From assembly GCA_019359515.1 (NCBI GenBank), contig JAHHHC010000010.1, forward strand, positions 124,001 to 188,000: a stretch of 64,000 nucleotides of DNA. The letters run 5' to 3'. The notes under the pieces are model-generated. The model made no database searches, was not told the origin of the DNA, and was given only the letters and a program-made list of their open reading frames with translations. Below, piece after piece: positions 38,741-48,129 of this stretch; the first letter of the stretch is position 1; each line of letters opens with the position of its first letter. Position numbers and translations under genes: made by a program. The stretch is from Desmonostoc vinosum HA7617-LM4 (GTDB taxonomy: Bacteria > Cyanobacteriota > Cyanobacteriia > Cyanobacteriales > Nostocaceae).

Positions 38741-39703
38741 ATGAACCAAAAACGCATCTTAGTGACTGGTGCAAGTGGTTGCATCGGTCACTATATATCT
38801 GAAACATTAATTCAAAAAACAAACCACGAACTGTATCTACTGGTGAGAAATCCCAGCAAATTGCAAGTCGATACTCAAGCGCGTCCAGGTATTCACGTCT
38901 TGCAAGGCGACATGCAACAAATTAGCCAATTTGCCGATTTACTCAAAACCATCGATACAGCAGTCCTGACAGCCACAGCTTGGGGCGGTGATGAGACATT
39001 TAATATCAACGTCACCAAAACCCTAGAATTGCTGAATCTGCTAGACCCCAATAGATGTGAACAAGTAATTTACTTCTCTACTGCCAGCGTTTTAAATCGC
39101 CAAAATCAACCATTAAAAGAAGCCGGGGAACTAGGTATAGATTATATTCGTTCCAAATATGAGTGTTTATTCAAAATGTCGCAATTAGCGATCGCACCCA
39201 AAATAACTAAAGTTTTTCCTACTTTAGTTTTAGGTGGTGAACATAATAAACCTTATTCTCACGTTTCTTCAGGTATCTCAGAAGTTACAAAATATATTAA
39301 TTTAATTCGCTTCTTAAAAGCAGACGGCAGTTTACACTTTATTCATGGACAAGATATTGCCACCGTTGTGCAACATTTAATAGACCATCCACCCCAAGAA
39401 AATCAACCACGACAATTAGTTTTAGGTCAAGCAGAATTAACAGCAAACCAAGCATTAGAACAAGTTTGCGCCTATCTAGGCAAAAAGATTTACTTTCGCA
39501 TTCCCATATCTTTAGCTTTGGCTAATTTAATTATTGCCGTGTTCCAGATTCAGATGGATGATTGGAGTAGGTTTTGCATGAACTATCGCCATTTTACCTA
39601 CGAAAATGTCATCAATCCTGCTAGTTTTGGTCTGCTAAATTACTGTGCCACAATGAGTGATGTTTTGAGAATTAGTGGTGTTGCAGATGTTAATAATTCG
39701 TAA
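38741..39703 (+). CDS. NAD-dependent epimerase/dehydratase (SDR family)
   Basis: 320 residues. An extended SDR Rossmann start (LVTGASGCIGHYISETL), TATAWGGDETFNINVTKTL, and catalytic YxxxK in IDYIRSKYE. It resembles cyanobacterial NAD(P)-dependent epimerases of unknown substrate. The final residues VNNS and the stop come from the boundary of a composite repeat (GTTAATAATTCGTAA), so the native C-terminus may have been trimmed or extended. Confidence 0.85.
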   Translation: MNQKRILVTGASGCIGHYISETLIQKTNHELYLLVRNPSKLQVDTQARPGIHVLQGDMQQISQFADLLKTIDTAVLTATAWGGDETFNINVTKTLELLNLLDPNRCEQVIYFSTASVLNRQNQPLKEAGELGIDYIRSKYECLFKMSQLAIAPKITKVFPTLVLGGEHNKPYSHVSSGISEVTKYINLIRFLKADGSLHFIHGQDIATVVQHLIDHPPQENQPRQLVLGQAELTANQALEQVCAYLGKKIYFRIPISLALANLIIAVFQIQMDDWSRFCMNYRHFTYENVINPASFGLLNYCATMSDVLRISGVADVNNS

Positions 39704-39980
39704 TGACGCGACGCTCGTACCTCGCTACCGCTGACGCTCGAGGACTCGCTACCGCTTCGCTAACGCTAACGCTAACGCTAACGTAATTCGTAATTAAGTT
39801 TTGTAATGGGGATTTAGCGCAAAGTCACCAGGGGGTTTCCTCCGATCTGACGGCAGTTGTTCATGGGTGAAACCCCCAAGATCACACTGCCTCAACTTTG
39901 TAAGACAGACCCCAACACAAGACTTACCGATTATAGAACCGGGGGACTTAAACCCACGGAACTCGTTAATAATTCGTAAG
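39689..39980 (+). repeat. Composite dispersed repeat (copy 4, flanked by GTTAATAATTCGTAA)
   Basis: The 15-mer GTTAATAATTCGTAA occurs at both ends (39689-39703 and 39965-39979). Between them are GACTCGCTACCGCTTCGCTA units, four GCTAAC hexamers, AAGTTTTGTAATGGGGATTT, the nested insertion (about 39817-39910, AGCGCAAAGTCACCAGGGGG to TTTGTAAGACAGA), and CCGGGGGACTTAAACCCACG. Confidence 0.85.
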
Positions 39981-40551
39981 GATTCAGGTCATACCAAAAT
40001 CTCTACGAGCTTTTGTTGATAAAGGTTTGCGGGGATTAGTCACAAATTTATATTCTCAATAAGAATTGGGTGACGACCATATTTTCGTGCCTTATTGCGA
40101 CTAAAGGTATGTTAATAAGCGAAACTCAATTTTGAAACTGGCTCTGTGACTGGGTTTTAAACACCTAAATCCTTACGAATCTGCTCCAATAAAGTCATAA
40201 AAATACATCTTTGTTGAGTACCATTATTTAGTCCATTTTTAATGGACTTTTGCTATGAGGCAGGGATTTGCAATCCCTGCGGGACTGAAGTAACAGTTTA
40301 GTATCAGGATTTTCCTGAATTGCTATAAGATTGGTGTGACTTAAATTCATCTCAAAGATTAATTTCAAGAAGCTTTGGTAAGACTTTCTCCTCAGTCTTC
40401 CTAATTTGCATTTGTATAGAATATAACTGTTCTATGCGGAAATAGCGTAAAATTAGAGGTTTTGATATTTTGCGAGAAGTTAGCAACGTGCCTTTAATTA
40501 GGCGTGTACTTCGTCATCATTACCCTAAGACGTATTGAGGAGATGTGTATC
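39981..40551. other. Intergenic region upstream of a histidine kinase, with MITE fragment
   Basis: Apart from the MITE fragment (40226-40283) the sequence looks unique. A second imperfect hairpin, AGTATCAGGATTTTCCTGAA, lies near 40300. I see no gene. The last 15 bp before the kinase start carry GAGGAG. Confidence 0.45.
40226..40283. mobile_element. Truncated MITE, hairpins 3 and 4 only (copy C)
   Basis: AGTCCATT/AATGGACT (40230-40248), then TTTGCTATGAG, then CAGGGATT/AATCCCTG (40261-40279) and CGGG. The order and spacer equal hairpins 3 and 4 of the elements at 2868, 7184 and 63076, with different but still complementary stems. No terminal repeats, so it is a decayed or partial copy. Confidence 0.7.
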
Positions 40552-42327
40552 ATGTATGACTTGCAAAAATTTACTTTAAGAGATATGTCAGAATGTGGTT
40601 TAGCTTTACGTCATTTAGGCGATAAAGCTAACAGCATGGAAGAGGCTAGTAATCACATCATCCAATATCTTTATGAAAATTTAGTTGATCAGCAATCTGG
40701 TGAAAATTCTTGTGTACTTGTCCGTTTTTTCAAAACTCATTCCTATGGAGAGTTAACAGCGGAATTACAAGAATACGCAAGAGGTCTTTTAGGTAATCAT
40801 TTACCTGATGATAGTCTCAAGTGCTTGCTATTATTAGCAACTGCTGGGGAATTACTAGAATGGAATTCGCGCCACAAATCTGAGGGACACAAGGCAATTC
40901 CACTAGCGAATGAAGAAGCGATCGCCCGCATACCCATGATATCTCAACTTATCCAACAATTAGGATTAAATTCCGGTATTGTAGTACGACCTGACCCAAA
41001 TTTATTAACTGATTTAGAACAGCGGATGTATAACGTTTTTTATGTTCCTGATGCCTTGGGTAGTTCATACATTCCTGCACAAAAATCTTTCGTCATTCCA
41101 TTTAATATTAAATCTGTAATTGGCTTTGGGGGATTATTACCATCAGGCAATACATTTGTAATTCTCATGTTCTTAAAGGTAGTAGTTCCTCGCAACGTTG
41201 TAGAATTGTTGCGCCCGTTAGCATTAAATATTAAAATGGCAATTCTACGTTTTGAAGGTGCCAAAATTTTTAGAAATGATGATCAATCTGTTGTAAATAA
41301 AAAAGCTACAACTCTGAAAAATAAATATGATCTGTTTCAACGCCTCAACTCACAAATAGCAACGCTAACCCAGCTATTAGATGTTTCCGAACAATCAACC
41401 ATCAGTCAATCCGACCGTCTGGAACAAACAAACGCCTACTTAAAAAAAACTTTAGACCAACTGCAAAAGACTCAAATTCAACTAGTTCATACTGAAAAAA
41501 TGTCTAGTTTGGGACAACTAGTTGCCGGTATTGCTCATGAAATTAACAACCCTGTTAATTTTATTTATGGAAATCTTGTTTATCTTCAACAATATACACA
41601 AACACTGCTAAATTTAGTACAAGCTTATCAAGAATACTATCCAAATCCCGCACAAGAAATTCAAGAATTAATCAAAAAAGCAGAACTCAATTTTTTAATT
41701 GAAGACCTTATTAAAATAGTAAATTCTATGACAGTGGGAACAGAACGGATTAGTGAAATTGTTAAATCACTACGAAGCTTTTCTCGTTTGGATGAAGCAG
41801 AAATCAAAAATATAGATATTCATGAAGGCATCGATAGTACTTTAATGATTCTGGAACACCGTATGCAAGCAACTCATGAATACCCAGCAATCAAAGTTAT
41901 CAAAGAATACGGTCAAATTCCTTTAATAGAATGCTATCCTAGTCAACTAAATCAAGTATTTATGAATATTCTGGCTAATGCTATTGATGCATTACAAAAT
42001 CATCATAGCTCGTGGTTTACTAGTTGTAAGGAAGACAAAAATAACTCTCCATTACCAATAATTCGTATTCGTACTGAAGTCATCGATGATCAATGGATAG
42101 TAATTAATATTGCTGATAATGGTTCTGGTATTAAAGAGGAAGTACGTTCAAGGTTATTTGATCCCTTTTTTACTACTAAACCTGTAGGTAAAGGCACTGG
42201 AATAGGTTTATCAATCAGCTATCAAATCGTAGTTGAAAAACATGGTGGATACATTAATTGTATTTCAACTCCAGGGCAAGGGGCGGAGTTCGTAATTAAG
42301 ATTCCTGTGAATATTAAAAATGGATAA
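40552..42327 (+). CDS. Soluble sensor histidine kinase with N-terminal DICT-like/GAF-like domain
   Basis: 591 residues from ATG 40552, chosen because GAGGAG lies 9 bp upstream; earlier in-frame starts (GTG 40504, ATG 40543) are poorer. The N-terminal about 225 residues ([40 protein letters not shown]) form a cytoplasmic sensor-like domain common in cyanobacterial kinases. A coiled coil (about 260-320) leads to HisKA with H329 in [16 protein letters not shown] and HATPase ([38 protein letters not shown]). No membrane span. No partner regulator is adjacent. Confidence 0.9.
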   Translation: MYDLQKFTLRDMSECGLALRHLGDKANSMEEASNHIIQYLYENLVDQQSGENSCVLVRFFKTHSYGELTAELQEYARGLLGNHLPDDSLKCLLLLATAGELLEWNSRHKSEGHKAIPLANEEAIARIPMISQLIQQLGLNSGIVVRPDPNLLTDLEQRMYNVFYVPDALGSSYIPAQKSFVIPFNIKSVIGFGGLLPSGNTFVILMFLKVVVPRNVVELLRPLALNIKMAILRFEGAKIFRNDDQSVVNKKATTLKNKYDLFQRLNSQIATLTQLLDVSEQSTISQSDRLEQTNAYLKKTLDQLQKTQIQLVHTEKMSSLGQLVAGIAHEINNPVNFIYGNLVYLQQYTQTLLNLVQAYQEYYPNPAQEIQELIKKAELNFLIEDLIKIVNSMTVGTERISEIVKSLRSFSRLDEAEIKNIDIHEGIDSTLMILEHRMQATHEYPAIKVIKEYGQIPLIECYPSQLNQVFMNILANAIDALQNHHSSWFTSCKEDKNNSPLPIIRIRTEVIDDQWIVINIADNGSGIKEEVRSRLFDPFFTTKPVGKGTGIGLSISYQIVVEKHGGYINCISTPGQGAEFVIKIPVNIKNG

Positions 42328-42335
42328 TATTAACT

Positions 42336-43451
42336 TTAGCCAAGTTCCAAATAATTTTGCACAATTTGTAAGATCCGTTCTGCTGCATGGCCATCTCCAA
42401 AGGGATTAATTGCATTGGCCATTGCATCATAAGCGGTGGGGTTACTGAGTAATTCATTAGTGGTCGCAAAAATTTTCTCAGTTGTAGTTCCCACAAGTTT
42501 AGCTGTACCCGCCGTCACAGCCTCTGGTCTTTCTGTGGTGTCTCTTAAAACTAGCACTGGTTTACCAAGGCTGGGTGCTTCTTCCTGTAAACCACCAGAG
42601 TCGGTAAGTAAAAGATGCGATCGCCTAATCGCCCCCACCAATTCACCATAATCCAAAGGTTCTGTTAAGAAGACGCGCGGATGATCACCCAAAAGTTTCT
42701 GCAACGGAACTCGCACTGTCGGATTGCGGTGTAATGGCAACAGTAATGCTGTATCGGGAAACTTGTTTAAGATTTGTAAAAAACCTTGGGCGATCGCTTG
42801 CAGTGGTTCTCCCCAATTTTCGCGGCGATGAACTGTGGCGAGTAAGACACGATATGAGTCCCAATTTAAGCCTGGTACATCGCAGATTGGTTGATTTGCA
42901 GCCACGTTTAACAGCGCATCAATCACTGTATTACCCGTCATGTGAATTTCACCCAAAACACCAGAACGTTGCAAATTTTCAAAAGCCCAAGGCGTTGGCG
43001 CAAAATGCAACTGAGTGAGTTGAGAAATCAACCGTCGATTCGCTTCTTCTGGATAGGGATTCAAAATATCATCAGTTCTCAGTCCTGCTTCTACATGACC
43101 TACAGGAATTTTTTGATAAAACGCTGCCAAAGCTGCGGCAAAAGCTGTAGTCGTGTCTCCCTGCACTATCACTAAATCTGGCTTTTTTTGTTGAAATAAC
43201 GCTTCTAAACCTCGCAAACTGCGACAAGTAATGTCACTCAAAGATTGCTGAGGCTGCATAATCTCTAAGTCATGATCTGCCTTAATGTTGAACAATTGCA
43301 TCACTTGCTCAACCATCTCTCGATGTTGTCCAGTTAAAATTACTTTTAACTCAAAATTTGGTGAATTTTGAAAGATTTGAATCACCGGTGCTAGTTTAAT
43401 TGCTTCCGGCCGAGTACCCAGAATAATATAAACTCTTTTTTGATTAGTCAT
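42336..43451 (-). CDS. wecB: UDP-N-acetylglucosamine 2-epimerase (non-hydrolysing)
   Basis: 371 residues, normal length. It interconverts UDP-GlcNAc and UDP-ManNAc for polysaccharide synthesis. Seen: IILGTRPEAIKLAPVIQ, VIVQGDTTTAFAAALAAFY, PVGHVEAGLRTDD, TVHRRENWGEPL and LTDSGGLQEEAPSLGKPVLV. It runs convergent with the histidine kinase, 8 bp apart. No other capsule genes are in the window. Confidence 0.95.
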   Translation of the reverse strand: MTNQKRVYIILGTRPEAIKLAPVIQIFQNSPNFELKVILTGQHREMVEQVMQLFNIKADHDLEIMQPQQSLSDITCRSLRGLEALFQQKKPDLVIVQGDTTTAFAAALAAFYQKIPVGHVEAGLRTDDILNPYPEEANRRLISQLTQLHFAPTPWAFENLQRSGVLGEIHMTGNTVIDALLNVAANQPICDVPGLNWDSYRVLLATVHRRENWGEPLQAIAQGFLQILNKFPDTALLLPLHRNPTVRVPLQKLLGDHPRVFLTEPLDYGELVGAIRRSHLLLTDSGGLQEEAPSLGKPVLVLRDTTERPEAVTAGTAKLVGTTTEKIFATTNELLSNPTAYDAMANAINPFGDGHAAERILQIVQNYLELG

Positions 43452-43571
43452 TGGTCATCCCATTCGACTTCGCTCAGGGCAAGTTGTCATTAGTCATTAG
43501 TCAATGGTCAACGGTTAAGAGTCATTAGTCAATCTTTACAAACGACAAATGACAAACAACAAATACCCATG

Positions 43572-43592
43572 AAAAAACCCGGCTGAACCGGG
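43572..43592 (-). terminator. Rho-independent terminator
   Basis: On the minus strand CCCGG-TTCAG-CCGGG (complement of 43578-43592) is followed by TTTTTT (complement of 43572-43577), 35 bp after the stop of the small membrane protein gene. Confidence 0.9.
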
Positions 43593-43626
43593 CAGATGCA
43601 CTGTTTGTCGAATTTAGCAGTGAAAA

Positions 43627-44001
43627 CTACATTTTGATTTCACAAGTTAAAGGACAAGCCGCATATACAGTGGTCTGCATTTGATCTGCTTCCCCATGTA
43701 GCCAGCTTAGCCATTTGATTTCGCTTGGATGAACGCCTTTGAAAGTTAGCACACCCGCAGCAACTACAACCGCCATGATATTAAACATTATTAAACCACC
43801 TGCTACCAACAAAACAGCGCTAACAGGCATTACAGATTGCAAAACAATCGACAACAGACATCCGACCGTAGCCATCAAAACCACTAATGGGAAACCGACA
43901 ACCAACAAGCATACTGCCAACGTGAAAGTCCAGATCAAAAAGCTTTTGATCATCAACAAGGAGTACGTCTTTCCTAGATTAGAGCTCTGAGCCGAAACCA
44001 T
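43627..44001 (-). CDS. Small two- or three-span membrane protein
   Basis: 124 residues from ATG 44001, which has GGGAGGAAAAGTC just upstream. Hydrophobic segments at about 18-45, 48-70 and 75-95 (LLVAGGLIMFNIMAVVVAAG), then a soluble tail with SEIKWLSWLHGEADQMQTT. I do not recognise the family. It has its own terminator, so it is a single-gene unit. Confidence 0.7.
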   Translation of the reverse strand: MVSAQSSNLGKTYSLLMIKSFLIWTFTLAVCLLVVGFPLVVLMATVGCLLSIVLQSVMPVSAVLLVAGGLIMFNIMAVVVAAGVLTFKGVHPSEIKWLSWLHGEADQMQTTVYAACPLTCEIKM

Positions 44002-44722
44002 GACTTTTCCTCCCAAAATTACACAGCAAGTTTAACTCCGACTTTACTTCGCTTTTGCGAGTAAACTGAACTATTTAATAGAAATTCAGTATATAGAAAC
44101 TAATCAGGAAAATGAGCATTTATTTACTTAACTTTACAGTTAAGTTTTTGTAAATATGAATGTAAAGTTGAGCTTGCCTTAATGTGTATGACTGATTTTT
44201 GCCATCTGTCTTGAGGCATATAAGCTACAACACAAAACCTCTCGGCTTGATCCCCGGCACTTTCCTCTCAGAGCGCTTAACATTTCTTATCAATATTAGC
44301 GATGTCTCTCATAATTCATAGATGAGCTAAATATGTGATCTACTGCCTATTGTGCTGTTAATTGCTAGCAATCATGAATTCAGTTTGAGGAGAAGCTTCT
44401 CATCTAAATGTTGAGAGTGTTAATATTTTGTTTTAAGTATAAAATAATACTTAATAACTAAGTTTATTTTCTGAAGCTTTTAAATAGCTTAAGTGTGTTA
44501 AACAAGTCTTTATAAGTAAAATAATTTTTTAAAGCTGCAAAATCATGAAAGCCAAGTAAAAAAAAGCACCCAAAATTAGATGAATAGATTCACCACGATT
44601 TCAGAGGTCAAATGGTCTTGTACTTTCTCTAAGGGCGTTGAGGCAAGCATTCTCTGGAATTGTGAAATAAATCGACTGAACTCTCTTTAATTCAACTTTC
44701 TACCTCCCAAATTTGAAGATAT
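44002..44722. other. Long AT-rich intergenic region upstream of pilT
   Basis: 721 bp without a convincing ORF. Contains a short C-rich patch (AACCTCTCGGCTTGATCCCC, 44236-44255). The length suggests regulated promoters for pilT and the divergent small membrane protein, but I cannot place them. Confidence 0.45.
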
Positions 44723-45991
44723 ATGACAGAATCACAGCCTTCTCTTAATTCCAACCCTGCTGCTGGTCGTAACTTGCCACCAATGCCGCCACCACCAATG
44801 GCAAGTACACAGCGCCAGTCTACACAAACATTGGATATGTCAATACCAAGAGATAGGAGCAATTCTGCACCTGTTGGGGCGCATCGTCCAGGTACTCCAC
44901 CGCCAATGCCTAGTTCAGTCCAGCCCAAACCGGGACTCACCTTAGCACAGATCATTAAGGAAGCTTACGATCAAGGATATTCTGATGTTCACCTGGGGGT
45001 GGGTGAAATACCGCGCTTCCGCAACCGAGGAGAAATTCAACCAACAAATTATCCAGAAACAGATAAAGAGATTTTTTTGGGTTGGTTGCGAGAAATCATG
45101 AATGAAGAAGAAATTCAACGATTTCAAGAAAATCTAGAATTTGACGGTGCAACTCAGTACGACTTTGCGCGCGTGCGGATTAACGTTTTTGACTCCCTCA
45201 AAGGCTATTCAATGGTACTGCGGTTGATTCCATTGAAAATCTTATCGATTGATCAGTTGAGATTACCCACAATTTTTCGTGATATTTGCCATTACCACAA
45301 AGGTTTAATTTTGGTGACTGGGCCCACTGGTTCTGGTAAATCTACAACCATGGCGGCGATGATTGACTATATCAATAGAGAGATGGCTAAGCATATCATC
45401 ACTATTGAAGACCCGGTTGAGTTTGTCCATCAAAGTCGTAAGTCTTTAGTGAAACAGCGGGAAGTGGGGATGCACACCCGGAAGTTTGACAACGCTTTGA
45501 AAGCAGCTTTGCGGGAAGATCCAGACTTGATTCTGGTGGGGGAAATGCGGGATAAAGAAACAGTGAACACCGCCTTAAAAGCTGCTCAGACTGGTCACTT
45601 AGTAATGGGAACCCTACACACCAACAGTGCCGTGAAAACGATTGAACGGATACTCAATCTTTACTCTGGTGCAGAACAGGATGCGATGCGGGTAGCGATT
45701 TCTGAGTCGTTGGTGGCAGTAATTGCTCAAGGTTTGTGTCGCACAACCGATGGTAAGCGGGCTGCTTTCCACGATATTTTAATCAACACCGAAGCCATCA
45801 AAGAATGGATCAAGGACGGTAAGTATGATGAAATTACCGAATTGATGAAGCAAGCCAGTTTTGACGGCATGATTACTATGAATCAGTCATTGCTCAATCT
45901 TTATCAAGAAGGTCGAATTACCGAAGAAACAGCTTTGGAAATGTCACCAACTCCTAACGAAATGGCGCAATTCCTCAGAGGTCGGGTTTAG
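44723..45991 (+). CDS. pilT: Type IV pilus retraction ATPase PilT
   Basis: 422 residues. A Pro/Ser-rich N-terminal extension of about 75 residues (with PPMPPPPMAS and GTPPPMPSSV) precedes the canonical PilT core starting LTLAQIIKEAYDQGYSDVHL. Walker A GPTGSGKS (200-207), Asp box ITIEDPVEFVHQ, Walker B LILVGEMRD and His box HLVMGTLHTNSA are intact. It powers pilus retraction for twitching motility, hormogonium gliding and DNA uptake. Usual PilT is near 345-370 residues, so the extension is the oddity; similar Pro-rich extensions occur in cyanobacterial PilT proteins. Confidence 0.95.
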   Translation: MTESQPSLNSNPAAGRNLPPMPPPPMASTQRQSTQTLDMSIPRDRSNSAPVGAHRPGTPPPMPSSVQPKPGLTLAQIIKEAYDQGYSDVHLGVGEIPRFRNRGEIQPTNYPETDKEIFLGWLREIMNEEEIQRFQENLEFDGATQYDFARVRINVFDSLKGYSMVLRLIPLKILSIDQLRLPTIFRDICHYHKGLILVTGPTGSGKSTTMAAMIDYINREMAKHIITIEDPVEFVHQSRKSLVKQREVGMHTRKFDNALKAALREDPDLILVGEMRDKETVNTALKAAQTGHLVMGTLHTNSAVKTIERILNLYSGAEQDAMRVAISESLVAVIAQGLCRTTDGKRAAFHDILINTEAIKEWIKDGKYDEITELMKQASFDGMITMNQSLLNLYQEGRITEETALEMSPTPNEMAQFLRGRV

Positions 45992-46140
45992 GGGCCGCAC
46001 TTCGACTTCGCTCAGTGGATGGGGGATGAGGAAGACGCGGGGACGCGGGGATGCGGGGACGCGGGGTTGGAAACTGTAACATAATTGCTACACATCTGTG
46101 TTCATAACTAGTCAATTTTGAGTAGGTATTGGAGAAAATA
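45992..46140. repeat. Repeats after pilT
   Basis: CACTTCGACTTCGCTCAGTG (45998-46017) followed by a GACGCGGGGACGCGGGGATG array (46034-46069), the same types that invade nifJ and GH38; here they are intergenic. Confidence 0.7.
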
Positions 46141-46350
46141 TGTTAGAATATTAGCATTAGTAACGGTTAACAACCGTGCCGTCAGAGGATAACCCTTCCA
46201 GCTTAGACTGGCGTTTGATAAACGTGCCACAGGCGAAGTGCAAGTTCCATAGACAGAGGATTGTTAGCAGCGCCTCACCTAGAAGTTTCTCCATAACTTC
46301 GACACATATAGCGGTCAGTTAGACCGTTTTCGCCTCTGGACTGGTGAGTG
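46141..46350 (+). ncRNA. Candidate structured non-coding RNA
   Basis: No ORF. An extended -10-like TGTTAGAAT (46141-46149) is followed by consecutive hairpins: ACGGTT-AAC-AACCGT (46163-46177), CCAG-CTTAGA-CTGG (46198-46211), CGTTT-GAT-AAACG (46212-46224), GAAGTT-7 nt-AACTTC (46282-46300) and CGGTC-5 nt-GACCG (46312-46326). CCTCTG (46333-46338) can close a multibranch with CAGAGG at 46254-46259 or with CAGAGG at 46183-46188, and CTCACC (46274-46279) pairs with GGTGAG (46343-46348). I compared it from memory with RNase P RNA, tmRNA, SRP RNA and 6S RNA and could not match it. Strand is inferred from the promoter-like box. Confidence 0.5.
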
Positions 46351-46672
46351 CCGACACTACCAGGATGAATGAGGAAGTAAGCATCAAACTAGATCATGAG
46401 CAGATTTGTCTACTTATGAACAGTTGTGAATAGGTCTTATGTAACGGAACAACCAATAACAACTTGCCCTGAGCGAACTTGTACTGAGCGTAGTCGAAGT
46501 AGTCGAAGGGATGACGAATAACAATTCCCAATTTCCCAATTTCCCAGTCCCCAGTCCCCAGTCCCAATTCCCAAATCTCTTTGTGTCCTGGTGAGAGTTA
46601 TAGCTAAGGTAAAAGGTAAAAGATAGAATCTTTTACTTTTTTTGTTTTTAGCTCCCTATCCTATTAACTATC
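46351..46672. other. Intergenic region between candidate RNA and KaiB-domain gene
   Basis: Holds GAGCGTAGTCGAAGTAGTCG (46486-46505), ATTCCCAATTTCCC-type strings and a GGTAAAAGGTAAAAGATAGA run (46607-46626). No further gene. Confidence 0.45.
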
Positions 46673-47434
46673 TTGACTACAAACAAACTATCTCGACCCG
46701 AATTATTCAAGGGTATTGCTCTGTTTACGCCCGGTGGAGATCTAATTTACTGTATTGACCCTAGTAAACAAGGTCGATGGCATTTGCATTTATGCACTGC
46801 TTTGCAGGAAATCTTGGATTTATCAGAGCCACCACATTTTTTAGTGCCTTGTTATACTGCGACTATTGACCACTGGTTAGACCCGCGTAGTCAACAAGTG
46901 CGAACTTTTGCGGAAGCTTATCCAGCGGTAATTAGACATCAGACTTTGCTAAATGCGATTTTTGGCACAGGAGACCTAGTATGGCAAGCTTCCCCTTGGC
47001 AAGATGGACTGTGCGATCGCTTGGTTTTAGCAACTTATCGCTCCTCTTTCCCGCAACTCTGGGAAGACCATGATTTAATTGTACGCTTGGATCTTTCGGA
47101 AGCAGCACCAAGATATCATCAACAAGCAATAGCTACACAAAAGGAACAGTCAACAACAGCTGGCTATGTCCTCCGCTTGTTTGTTGCTGGGCACAGTGGC
47201 ACAACTGAACGTATCCTTCAAAATCTACACGAACTTTTGGAGCGATCGCTCGGTCATCCTTATACTCTAAAAATTATTGATGTTTTAACTCATCCAGAAC
47301 AAGCAGAAATCAATCAAGTTTCTGCAACTCCTACCCTCGTCAAAGTGTGGCCTCAACCAGTCCGGCGAATTGTGGGAGATTTGGATAATGTGGAAAAAAT
47401 TATCCAAATGTTAGGTAGTAGAGAGAAATTTTAA
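46673..47434 (+). CDS. KaiB-fold (circadian clock-like) protein with N-terminal extension
   Basis: 253 residues from TTG 46673; no ATG is near. Residues about 165-250 form a KaiB/SasA-sensor-type thioredoxin-like domain (YVLRLFVAGHSGTTERILQN, PYTLKIIDVLTHPEQAEINQ, SATPTLVKVWPQPVRRIVGD). The N-terminal 155 residues (LFKGIALFTPGGDLIYCIDP, LVPCYTATIDHWLDPRSQQV) are a separate domain I do not recognise, with no kinase. Canonical KaiB is about 100 residues and SasA has a kinase, so this is a distinct cyanobacterial fusion. It may interact with KaiC or compete with KaiB/SasA (inference). Confidence 0.85.
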   Translation: MTTNKLSRPELFKGIALFTPGGDLIYCIDPSKQGRWHLHLCTALQEILDLSEPPHFLVPCYTATIDHWLDPRSQQVRTFAEAYPAVIRHQTLLNAIFGTGDLVWQASPWQDGLCDRLVLATYRSSFPQLWEDHDLIVRLDLSEAAPRYHQQAIATQKEQSTTAGYVLRLFVAGHSGTTERILQNLHELLERSLGHPYTLKIIDVLTHPEQAEINQVSATPTLVKVWPQPVRRIVGDLDNVEKIIQMLGSREKF

Positions 47435-47857
47435 CTTTTGTTAATTAAGCTAATATACGCTCATGTTGCACATTTTTTGGTTAAGACTGTCATTTGTATT
47501 TACAAAGGACAAGTAGGACTATGTGAGCAGGGGAGGCAGGGGGAGAAATAACAAACACTAATTCCCCATTCCCCAAAACAAATAGTATTTATGGATACAT
47601 ACAATTACAAAAACTGCGGATAACATTAGGGAAATCCTACTCTTGAGGGAAGAGCAGGAGAACTTTTTTATCTTTAGTATCCCTGCATTAGCTTTCTTAA
47701 GGGGTAAATATTTTTGTGTAATTCTCCTGAACTTGATAGTACTGAATTGTACTGTGCTTCGTCCTCTAGGCAAAATAAATTACCCCACAAGGGTGAGGCA
47801 ACACTTGACAAAAATCTGTCATTATGCATTAACAGATAAAAGTAGAAGGAGTTTGTA
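47435..47857. other. Intergenic region, no gene recognised
   Basis: AT-rich with an ATTCCCCATTCCCC string (47562-47575). Short ORFs on both strands here have no coding character. The Shine-Dalgarno of the next gene (AGAAGGAG) ends this stretch. Confidence 0.45.
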
Positions 47858-48121
47858 ATGCATCAAAAAATGTGCTGGTTATCTAAGTTTGGTAGCGATG
47901 GAGAAAAAGTTCTCCATTTGCAAAGCGCACCTGGTCAACCCTGGCGTCCATACACTAGTTTTCCACAATTTGCAGTCCCAGATTATCCAATACCAGGCGG
48001 TTCTAAAGGTTGGGCAACTTATCAAAAACTACTGAAAGCCGGATGGACATTAGTACATACCTCACGAGCAAACGAATTTGTGAGCAACTTTGTACAGTCA
48101 ACAATCCAAAAAAATCAATAA
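47858..48121 (+). CDS. Small conserved-looking hypothetical protein
   Basis: 87 residues with a strong ribosome-binding site (AGAAGGAGTTTGTA before ATG). Seen: MCWLSKFGSDGEKVLHLQSA, PWRPYTSFPQFAVPDYPIPG and GWATYQKLLKAGWTLVHTSR; Trp- and aromatic-rich, no signal peptide, probably a small single-domain protein. I do not recognise the family. Convergent with ggt, 8 bp apart. Confidence 0.75.
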   Translation: MHQKMCWLSKFGSDGEKVLHLQSAPGQPWRPYTSFPQFAVPDYPIPGGSKGWATYQKLLKAGWTLVHTSRANEFVSNFVQSTIQKNQ

Positions 48122-48129
48122 TCTTGTTT

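Noticed and set aside
46141-46350. 6S RNA, tmRNA, RNase P RNA or SRP RNA
   Set aside because: It lacks the tRNA-like ends of tmRNA, the conserved P4 sequences of RNase P RNA and the single long rod of 6S RNA, as far as I can judge by eye.
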